Assembly (NCBI GenBank): GCA_025353435.1
Contig: JANXQR010000183.1
Coordinates: forward strand, 1 to 8,091
Reading direction: 5' to 3'
DNA from: Acidobacteriota bacterium
GTDB lineage: Bacteria; Acidobacteriota; Terriglobia; Terriglobales; Acidobacteriaceae
DNA: 8,091 bases
Part shown: in pieces, positions 1 to 5,603 of the stretch
How the letters are laid out: each line of letters begins with the position of its first letter
Position numbering within the stretch: position 1 is the first letter of the stretch
Position numbers and translations under genes: made by a program
The notes under the pieces: model-generated
Seen by the model: the letters and a program-made list of their open reading frames with translations, nothing else
Told to the model about the DNA's origin: nothing
Databases searched by the model: none

Positions 1-893
1 TCTCCGAGCTTTCCCCAAGTGATTTTCTCGTTGGGAACCGCGCCAGAGTAGGAGCCGTAGCTGGTGGTGGAATCGCTGATTTGGCAGAAGTACGCCCAAA
101 GCGGTACGTTCGTGCGCTGCAGGTCCTGGTGCAGCATGGGCACTACGCAGATAGGAAAGTCGCCGGCGATGCCGCCCGCAATCTGGAAGAAACCCAATGG
201 CGAGGTGACGGTGGTATTGGTGTACCACTCGGCCAGTTCCATCATATATTCGATGCCGGTGCGGACGGTGTGCACCTTTTCGACGTCCTTCGAGATGCAA
301 TGGCCGGCGTACATGTTGCCGAGCGTGGAGTCTTCCCAGCCCGGAACGAACATAGGGAGATTCTTCTGCGCGGCGGCGAGCAGCCAGCTGTCCTTCGGGT
401 CAATCTGGTAACTCTTCTCAAGGTCTCCCGAGAGAAGGATTTTGTACATGAACTGGTGAGGGAAGAAGCGCTCTCCAGCTTTGTCGGCACGCACCCATTC
501 CTTCAGTACTTCCTTCTCAATGCGGCGCATTGCCTCCATCTCGGGGATGCAGGTGTCGGTGACGCGATTCATGTGACGCGACAGGAGCTTTGCCTCGTCG
601 GCGGGCGTGAGGTCACGATAGTTTGGGACGCGCTCATAGAAATCATGTGCCACCAGATTGAAGACATCCTCTTCAAGGTTGGCACCGGTGCACGAGATGC
701 CGTGAATCTTGTCCTGGCGGATCATTTCGGCAAGCGAAAGGCCAAGTTCAGCGGTGCTCATGGCGCCACCGATGGTCACAAACATCTTGCCGCCGGAGTC
801 GAGGTGATCGACATAGGCCTTCGCGGCATCAACCAGGGCCGCGGCGTTGAAATGACGATAGTGATGCTTGATGAACTGCGAAATCGACGACAT
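1..893 (-). CDS. Deoxyhypusine synthase-like protein (homospermidine synthase family), 3' end outside window
   Basis: The frame is open from ATG (891-893) to the left edge, giving 297 codons without a stop. The family moves the aminobutyl group of spermidine through an NAD-dependent enzyme-lysine imine. In eukaryotes and archaea the acceptor is the eIF5A lysine, while bacterial relatives are thought to make homospermidine or related polyamines. Seen here: FVTIGGAMSTAELG (residues 38-51) and SCTGANLEEDVFN (67-79), matching the NAD-binding half, then FFQIAGGIAGDFP (235-247) and SGAVPNEKITWGKL (283-296). The last is the active-site block, so Lys295 in WGK should be the imine-forming lysine. Human DHS is about 369 residues, so only a short C-terminal piece should be missing. 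GGAGAAAG lies 7 nt upstream of the ATG. The gene is cytosolic and divergent from the cytochrome genes. Family is fairly certain; the true acceptor is not. Confidence 0.88.
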   Translation of the reverse strand, partial: MSSISQFIKHHYRHFNAAALVDAAKAYVDHLDSGGKMFVTIGGAMSTAELGLSLAEMIRQDKIHGISCTGANLEEDVFNLVAHDFYERVPNYRDLTPADEAKLLSRHMNRVTDTCIPEMEAMRRIEKEVLKEWVRADKAGERFFPHQFMYKILLSGDLEKSYQIDPKDSWLLAAAQKNLPMFVPGWEDSTLGNMYAGHCISKDVEKVHTVRTGIEYMMELAEWYTNTTVTSPLGFFQIAGGIAGDFPICVVPMLHQDLQRTNVPLWAYFCQISDSTTSYGSYSGAVPNEKITWGKLG

Positions 894-900
894 TCTTGCG

Positions 901-908
901 CTTTCTCC
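901..908 (-). promoter_or_regulatory. Ribosome binding site of the deoxyhypusine synthase-like gene
   Basis: On the minus strand GGAGAAAG sits 7 nt before the ATG at 891-893. This supports that start over any other in the frame. Confidence 0.7.
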
Positions 909-1080
909 AACTGTTAAACTACCACACTGATTTGAACGAATCATGACATGGGATGCAGTGACGAAGGCGTGCTCACGGGCCTCCGGACGGGGAGTTTGCG
1001 CTTTCGAACAATGGATATTGAGCCGCATGTGAACCCTCTCGCCTGCATCACCCGACGCGCCTCCAAATGAGGGGAATTTG

Positions 1081-1096
1081 TGAGCGGCGTCGCTCA
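1081..1096. promoter_or_regulatory. Inverted repeat TGAGCG-N4-CGCTCA, candidate operator
   Basis: TGAGCGGCGTCGCTCA is a perfect 6-bp inverted repeat with a 4-nt centre. Its midpoint is 53 bp, about five helical turns, upstream of the midpoint of the CRP/FNR-like palindrome at 1134-1149. The arms differ from that palindrome although the geometry is alike, so it may bind a different regulator. It could also be chance in GC-rich DNA. Confidence 0.35.
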
Positions 1097-1133
1097 TTGA
1101 GGAGCCGATCGAGGGATGAGATGGACACGGGGA

Positions 1134-1149
1134 TGTGACCCGAGTCACT
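1134..1149. promoter_or_regulatory. CRP/FNR-family-like palindrome TGTGA-N6-TCACT upstream of split cytochrome operon
   Basis: TGTGACCCGAGTCACT contains GTGAC-N4-GTCAC, a perfect 5-bp inverted repeat. It fits the TGTGA-N6-TCACA consensus of CRP-type regulators except for the last base. A site with the same arms and spacing occurs before the paralogous fused gene (3514-3529), and I saw no third copy with both arms in the window. It ends 130 bp before the annotated start at 1280, far enough to leave room for a promoter and a leader. The regulator is not in the window. Confidence 0.5.
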
Positions 1150-1223
1150 GCCAGCGGAGAAGCAAAAGGCGTTTCCTCAAAGCAGATATCTATCGGAAAG
1201 CCACGGTAAGCCTGGCGGGGAAG

Positions 1224-1243
1224 AGCCCCGGGGGGACGGGGCT
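1224..1243 (+). other. GC-rich hairpin in probable 5' leader of the cytochrome operon
   Basis: AGCCCCG (1224-1230) and CGGGGCT (1237-1243) can form a perfect 7-bp stem around a 6-nt purine loop. A T-rich stretch, CCTTTTGTT, follows at 1250-1258 and GGAGAAAG after that. The T stretch starts 6 nt after the stem and is interrupted, so this is a poor match to an intrinsic terminator. An attenuator, an mRNA-stabilising hairpin or a part of a larger leader fold is possible. Confidence 0.4.
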
Positions 1244-1260
1244 GAATGTCCTTTTGTTCC

Positions 1261-1268
1261 GGAGAAAG
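1261..1268 (+). promoter_or_regulatory. Possible ribosome binding site for the 11-heme cytochrome
   Basis: GGAGAAAG, the same string used by the divergent gene, lies 11 nt before the ATG at 1280. That is longer than usual, so this is only weak support for that start. ATG 1322 is the alternative. Confidence 0.35.
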
Positions 1269-1279
1269 CAGACGGCAGA

Positions 1280-2605
1280 ATGTCGAAAGCCGCACAAGAA
1301 CAACTGCGTTTTGTAGGGAAAATGGTTCACGTTTCGCTGCCCAGGGAGCCATCTTCAGTAGACTCTCGAGAATCTGATCCCGCCGACGCGAATGCAGGGC
1401 GAGCGAGAGCGCGAGGAGTAATTCGCGACGCGATCTTTGCAATTTTGCTTGCGATCCTCCTCTTTCTTTGCTGGCCCGGGCGACTCCATGCGCAGGATGA
1501 TTGCCTCGCTTGCCACTCCGACAAGGACATGAAGAACGCGGCCGGGCACAGCCTGGCGGTGGACGGCGACAAGTTGGGCGCGAGCATTCACGGCAGTCTC
1601 AAATGCGGAGACTGCCACGCGGACATCAAGACATATCCTCATCCTGACAAGGTGGCGCGCGTGCAGTGTTTGACGTGTCACGCGACTGAGGAAAGCGATC
1701 TGAAGGGCAGCGTCCATGCAGACGGGAAAGATCATCCGTGCATCAGCTGCCACGGGGATGCGCACACAATATTTCCCAAGGCGGATGCGCGATCGGCAGT
1801 TTATCCGCTTAATGTTCCTGGAACTTGCGCGCAGTGCCACAGCAATAACGGGATGGGGCAAAAGCACGGACTGCCAAGCATCTATCCGAAATACATAGAC
1901 TCCATCCATGGCTATGCGCTCAGCAAGGAGGGTTTGCTGGTTGCGGCCAACTGTCAGAGTTGTCACGGATCGCATCATATCCTGAGCCATAAGGATCCGC
2001 AGAGTCCCACATTCAAATCGAACATCCCGAATACCTGCGGAACGTGCCACGCCAAGATCAACGTAGATTACTCGCAAGGCGCGCATGGCAAGGCGATTGC
2101 GGCCGGCAAGATGAAGGCTCCGGTATGCACGGACTGCCACACGGCGCATGGGATTCTACAGCCTACTGAAGCGGCGTTTCGCATGCAGTCAACTCCCATA
2201 TGCGGGTCCTGCCACAAGGACAAGCTTTCCACGTATCACGACACATTTCATTCACAACTAGGCCTCCTTGGGGGCTACGTTGAAACGGCGCGCTGCTGGG
2301 ACTGCCACGGCGCGCATGATGTGTTGCCGGCGCGCGATCCAAAATCGCCAATTGCGCCGGCGAACTTGGTCACGACATGCGGACGGTGCCATGCCGGGGC
2401 CAACCTTCAGTTCGTGCAATATCAGCCGCACGCAAACGCGCGCGACCGCAAGCTTAACCCGGCTCTGTATTTCATACGACTTTTCATGAATCTGCTCCTC
2501 GCCGGGACTCTGACATTCTTCATGATTCACACCATTCTTTGGTTGATTCGCGCGCGGATTGAGCAGGTCAAGAACAATTCGGCAATCGGAGGAGACCATG
2601 ACTGA
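1280..2605 (+). CDS. Membrane-anchored 11-heme c-type cytochrome (split module, heme subunit)
   Basis: Periplasmic electron-transfer protein. Eleven CXXCH motifs start at residues 75, 109, 130, 154, 183, 225, 253, 283, 308, 339 and 367. SxHG-type motifs (SIHG 102-105, SVHA 144-147, SIHG 208-211) offer distal His ligands. A hydrophobic segment (about 48-66) ends in LHA before QDD, a plausible signal cleavage after 71. A C-terminal helix (about 398-423, with His417) is followed by a basic tail, placing the hemes outside the inner membrane. The last eight hemes form four pairs, each built around C-x-x-C-H, a D-x-x-S-P stretch and T-C-G-x-C-H. The start is uncertain: ATG 1280 has GGAGAAAG upstream but with long spacing, and ATG 1322 has AGGG only 3 nt away. 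Both give an unusually long N-terminal region before the hydrophobic segment. It is a paralogue of the N-terminal part of the gene at 3564 and overlaps the next gene by 8 nt. Confidence 0.92.
   Translation: MSKAAQEQLRFVGKMVHVSLPREPSSVDSRESDPADANAGRARARGVIRDAIFAILLAILLFLCWPGRLHAQDDCLACHSDKDMKNAAGHSLAVDGDKLGASIHGSLKCGDCHADIKTYPHPDKVARVQCLTCHATEESDLKGSVHADGKDHPCISCHGDAHTIFPKADARSAVYPLNVPGTCAQCHSNNGMGQKHGLPSIYPKYIDSIHGYALSKEGLLVAANCQSCHGSHHILSHKDPQSPTFKSNIPNTCGTCHAKINVDYSQGAHGKAIAAGKMKAPVCTDCHTAHGILQPTEAAFRMQSTPICGSCHKDKLSTYHDTFHSQLGLLGGYVETARCWDCHGAHDVLPARDPKSPIAPANLVTTCGRCHAGANLQFVQYQPHANARDRKLNPALYFIRLFMNLLLAGTLTFFMIHTILWLIRARIEQVKNNSAIGGDHD
2588..2594 (+). promoter_or_regulatory. Ribosome binding site that fixes the b-type cytochrome start
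   Basis: GGAGGAG lies 3 nt before ATG 2598 and inside the 3' end of the upstream cytochrome gene. It is the strongest Shine-Dalgarno in the window. With the 8-nt overlap (ATG 2598, upstream TGA 2603-2605) it implies translational coupling. It rules out the longer in-frame TTG start at 2559. Confidence 0.8.
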
Positions 2606-3461
2606 ACTGGCGCAATCACCAGAAGAGACCGTGAGGCCAGTGAAAGCCTGCGGTCGCTTCATCAAGCGATTCACGCGTGCGCAGCGGTACTTGCATGCGG
2701 TTCTCTTCACCACGTTTCTAGGCCTTGCCGCGACGGGCCTGCCGCTGCGCTTCAGTGAGAGCATCTGGGCGCGCGGGCTTGCGGGCTTCGTCGGTGGATT
2801 CGGCGCGATCCTGTTCGTGCACAAGTTCTGCGCCATCGTTCTCACCGGTGCGTTCCTCTATCACGTGAAGGATATTGTCGCGCGAGCCTTCGTCCATCAC
2901 GAGAAGGGCGTGTTTTGGGGTAACACCACAATGGTGGGAAATTGGAAGGACGTGAAGGACCTTATTGGACATCTTCGCTACTTCGTCGGGCTTGGTCCCA
3001 AGCCGCAGTTCGAGCGGTACGCGTACTGGGAAAAGTTCGACTACTGGGCGGTGTTCTGGGGCATGATGGTAATCGGCTTCTCAGGTTATGCCATGTGGTT
3101 TGCGCCTTTCTTCGCTCGATTCCTGCCCGGATGGGCGTTGAATGCGGCGCTGGTGATTCACAGCGAAGAGGGCCTGCTCGCCATCCTGTTTATTTTCTCC
3201 ATCCACTTTGTAAATACGCATCTGCGCCCCGGAAGCTTTCCGATGGACATGGTGATATTTACGGGCGTGGAGAGCGAGCCGGAGTTCCAACACAAGCGGC
3301 CGCTGGAGTTTGCGCGCATGGTGAATGAGGGCAAACTAGACGCGAGGCTCGGCGAGAAGCCGGAGAAATGGCAACTGAATTTCTCACGGGTTATCGGCTT
3401 CACGGCCATTGCGATTGGGCTGATTCTTCTGGTTCTAACTTTGAGCGCGTACTTCGGTTAG
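2598..3461 (+). CDS. Diheme b-type cytochrome membrane subunit (FdnI/thiosulfate-reductase cytochrome b type)
   Basis: 287-residue inner-membrane protein, expected to exchange electrons with the quinone pool and relay them to the 11-heme partner encoded just upstream. Helices lie at about 32-50 (His33), 64-91 (His75 and His89), 148-168, 183-206 (His188 and His203) and 262-284. The paired His in helices 2 and 4, 14 and 15 residues apart, are the likely axial ligands of two b hemes, as in formate dehydrogenase gamma and Ni-Fe hydrogenase cytochrome b subunits. A conserved loop, KPQFERYAYWEKFDYWAVFWG, extends from 135 into helix 3 and is closely matched in the fused paralogue (KPKFARFNYAEKAEYWALVWG). 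The fifth helix has no counterpart there. ATG 2598 is chosen for its strong GGAGGAG and coupling overlap. Family call is firm; direction of electron flow is inferred. Confidence 0.9.
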   Translation: MTELAQSPEETVRPVKACGRFIKRFTRAQRYLHAVLFTTFLGLAATGLPLRFSESIWARGLAGFVGGFGAILFVHKFCAIVLTGAFLYHVKDIVARAFVHHEKGVFWGNTTMVGNWKDVKDLIGHLRYFVGLGPKPQFERYAYWEKFDYWAVFWGMMVIGFSGYAMWFAPFFARFLPGWALNAALVIHSEEGLLAILFIFSIHFVNTHLRPGSFPMDMVIFTGVESEPEFQHKRPLEFARMVNEGKLDARLGEKPEKWQLNFSRVIGFTAIAIGLILLVLTLSAYFG

Positions 3462-3513
3462 CGCGTTGTCGCGGGAGTTCGACTGTTATGTGGGGCTTTA
3501 TTGATCATAGCTC

Positions 3514-3529
3514 TGTGACTCCTGTCACG
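3514..3529. promoter_or_regulatory. CRP/FNR-family-like palindrome TGTGA-N6-TCACG upstream of fused cytochrome gene
   Basis: TGTGACTCCTGTCACG contains GTGAC-N4-GTCAC, with the same arms and centre length as the site at 1134-1149. It lies in the 102-bp gap before the fused cytochrome gene, with its midpoint about 42 bp before the GTG codon. If transcription starts at or near the GTG, that is the classical class II activator position, but no clear -10 supports this. It may also overlap the promoter as a repressor site. Confidence 0.5.
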
Positions 3530-3563
3530 GCGAGTTGTTAGTCGTCGGTCGCATCGTTGGTAA

Positions 3564-5540
3564 GTGAGTCCTGCAAGATTATTCTTACTGCGAACATTAG
3601 TATTCTCATTGCCTTTCCTTTGTGGCACGGTCAAGGCCCAGCATAAACTCAAGGATCAGGACTGCCTCGCCTGCCACGCTGACGCGACGCTTACCAAGGA
3701 CGTGAACGGCAAGCCCGTCAGCCTGTTTGTGGATGAAGGCAAGCTGAAGCATTCCATTCACGGATCACTGCTGGCGTGCGTAGATTGCCATACCGACGTG
3801 AAGAGCCTGGTGCATGAGGCTCCACCAAAAAAGATCACTTGCGCGCAGTGCCATGCTGATGCGCAGACGGCGTACGCGCACAGTACCCATGCGCTGACTG
3901 CGAAGTCCGGCAAGACTGCGGCGGCGAGTTGCGAAGATTGCCACGCGGGGCCGCATGAGATTTTGGCGGTCGATGATACGAAGTCTCCGGTCAATCATAC
4001 GAATATTCCGATTACGTGCGGCCGCTGCCACGGGCAGAAGTTTCTCATGGAATCGAATGGCCAGAGCGCGCAACCGTTTCTGTCGTATCAGGAAAGCGTG
4101 CACGGACGCGCGATCGAGAAGGGCTCGTTGAAAGCCGCGGTGTGCACGGACTGCCACGGTGCGCATGAGATCATTCCGGCAAACGATTCCAAGTCGCCTA
4201 TTTACAAGTTCAACGTTCCCGGCACCTGTGGAAAGTGCCACGCCGAGGTGCAGCAGAAGTTCGTAGCCAGCATCCACGGGCAGGGAATTGCGCGCGGCAA
4301 CGGCCTCGCCCCGGTGTGTACCGACTGCCACGGTATCCACTCGATTCTGTCGCACAAGAACCCTAATTCGCCTGTGGCGGAGAAGAATGTCTCGCGGGAT
4401 ACTTGCGCGCCATGTCATGAAGGGGTTCGTCTCTCGAACGAATTCGGCCTGCCCGCCAATCGCGTGTCGAGCTATCTCGACAGCTATCATGGGCTGGCCA
4501 CGCAGGGCGGGTCTATCGTCGCCGCCAACTGTTCGAGTTGCCATGGCGTCCATGACATCCTGCCGTCAAACGATCCGCATTCCAGCGTGAATAGAGCGAA
4601 CCTCGATGCCACCTGCGGCAAGTGCCACAAGGGGGTCACGCAGAAATTTACGCTGACGCGCGTGCACACGCAGGACGGCATACAGCGCCACGACATCGCT
4701 TCGATCGCGGTGCGCTGGGTGCAGTTGATCTATGTTCCGCTCATCATTCTTGTCATCGGCCTCATGGCGCTGCACAACCTCATCATCTGGCGGCGCAAAC
4801 TGGCGGATCGTCGCGCCGCGCACAGGGTCAATGTGGTGCGTATGAGCAGGAATCAGCGCTGGCAGCATCTCATCCTGCTCACCAGTTTCATCATCCTTGT
4901 GATAACCGGATTTGCACTCAAGTATCCCGACTCATGGTTCGCGCAGATGCTGGGCTTGAGCGAGTCGCTGCGCAGCATTGTGCACCGCGTGGCCGGGGTC
5001 GTCCTCATCGCAGTGGGAATCTATCACGTGTTCTACATTGCGGCCGCGCGCGGAGGGCGCAAATTGCTCCGCGACCTTGCTCCTATGCCGCGCGACGCCT
5101 TTGATGCTGTGCACACCATGCTTTATTACATTGGAATGCGGAAAGACAAGCCGAAATTCGCGCGCTTCAACTATGCCGAGAAGGCTGAGTATTGGGCGCT
5201 GGTCTGGGGCACGGGGTTGATGGGCGTGACTGGCGTTATGTTGTGGGCCAAGGTTTCGGTAGGCAACTTGTTTGCGCGCTGGTGGATTGACGTGGCCACG
5301 GCGGTACACTTCTACGAGGCAATTCTGGCGACGCTCGCGATCCTGGTGTGGCACTTCTACCAGGTGTTCTTCGATCCGGATGTGTACCCGATGAACAGCG
5401 CTTGGTGGGATGGAAAGATGCCGATCGATCACTACCGGCACGAGCATGAATTGGATACCGAGACGACTGCCCATCCGATTGAGGACAATCCAACGGATGA
5501 GCCGCCGCAGAATCCTGGATGTCCGCGCGGGCACGATTAA
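3564..5540 (+). CDS. Fused 11-heme c-type / diheme b-type cytochrome (CbcL-like architecture)
   Basis: 658-residue membrane oxidoreductase joining a periplasmic heme domain to a quinone-type b cytochrome. A signal peptide (1-25, ending VKA before QHK) precedes eleven CXXCH motifs starting at 34, 72, 93, 123, 152, 194, 222, 252, 281, 323 and 351. SxHG-type His motifs at 64-67, 107-110, 178-181, 236-239 and 307-310 are candidate distal ligands. A helix (about 384-408, His404) and basic loop follow. Four b-domain helices then lie at about 434-451 (His435), 471-493 (His474, His488), 542-561 and 576-602 (His582, His597), with an acidic hydrophilic tail to 658. Start GTG is the first possible, since TAA is directly upstream in frame; its ribosome site is weak. 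The parts match the two preceding genes in order. Geobacter CbcL has the same c-plus-b plan with fewer c hemes; this is similarity of layout, not shown orthology. Confidence 0.92.
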   Translation: MSPARLFLLRTLVFSLPFLCGTVKAQHKLKDQDCLACHADATLTKDVNGKPVSLFVDEGKLKHSIHGSLLACVDCHTDVKSLVHEAPPKKITCAQCHADAQTAYAHSTHALTAKSGKTAAASCEDCHAGPHEILAVDDTKSPVNHTNIPITCGRCHGQKFLMESNGQSAQPFLSYQESVHGRAIEKGSLKAAVCTDCHGAHEIIPANDSKSPIYKFNVPGTCGKCHAEVQQKFVASIHGQGIARGNGLAPVCTDCHGIHSILSHKNPNSPVAEKNVSRDTCAPCHEGVRLSNEFGLPANRVSSYLDSYHGLATQGGSIVAANCSSCHGVHDILPSNDPHSSVNRANLDATCGKCHKGVTQKFTLTRVHTQDGIQRHDIASIAVRWVQLIYVPLIILVIGLMALHNLIIWRRKLADRRAAHRVNVVRMSRNQRWQHLILLTSFIILVITGFALKYPDSWFAQMLGLSESLRSIVHRVAGVVLIAVGIYHVFYIAAARGGRKLLRDLAPMPRDAFDAVHTMLYYIGMRKDKPKFARFNYAEKAEYWALVWGTGLMGVTGVMLWAKVSVGNLFARWWIDVATAVHFYEAILATLAILVWHFYQVFFDPDVYPMNSAWWDGKMPIDHYRHEHELDTETTAHPIEDNPTDEPPQNPGCPRGHD

Positions 5541-5603
5541 CGGATATGTGACCGCTGGCACCAGTGCTGCGGAAGTTCCATCGCCCGTTGTTTGGTTACT
5601 CGA

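Larger units (their letters stand above)
894..1279. other. Divergent intergenic region between polyamine-type gene and cytochrome operon
   Basis: This 386-bp stretch has no convincing gene; the one open frame in it (1116-1316, plus) lacks any recognisable protein feature. It must hold promoters for both flanking genes, but I see no clear -35/-10 pair. It contains a perfect 6-4-6 inverted repeat (1081-1096), a CRP/FNR-like palindrome (1134-1149), a GC-rich hairpin (1224-1243) and a purine-rich GGAGAAAG (1261-1268). The part from about 1150 to 1279 is probably the 5' leader of the cytochrome mRNA. The part from 894 to about 1080 shows nothing I can name. Confidence 0.6.

Noticed and set aside
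81..917. Long plus-strand open frame of 278 codons at the left end
   Set aside because: It is antisense to the deoxyhypusine-synthase-like gene, whose protein shows clear family motifs and a good ribosome site. The plus-strand translation resembles nothing.
958..976. GTGA-N11-TCAC inverted repeat
   Set aside because: The spacer is too long for the CRP/FNR-like geometry and the arms are only 4 bp.
1170..1245. GEMM-I (c-di-GMP type) riboswitch call
   Set aside because: Only a short core-like string matches. The tetraloop stem and receptor parts could not be found by eye, so it is kept as a question and not annotated.
1355..2149. Long minus-strand open frame opposite the first multiheme cytochrome
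   Set aside because: It is a shadow of a GC-rich gene with 11 CXXCH motifs; the antisense product is Arg/Val-rich and has no recognisable domain. The same holds for the minus frames 3765-4553 and 4932-5561.
3660..4640. Recurring TGCCAC strings as a DNA repeat or CRISPR-like array
   Set aside because: They are the Cys-His codons of CXXCH motifs with variable surrounding sequence and uneven spacing, so they reflect protein repeats.
5547..5562. TGTGA-N6-GCACC, a third CRP-like half match
   Set aside because: Only one arm fits, and it lies between two convergent gene ends where an activator site has no obvious promoter to serve.
5541..5603. Intrinsic terminator between the convergent genes
   Set aside because: No stem followed by a T run is visible on either strand; only the short CTGGCACCAG, whose loop is too small to be convincing.
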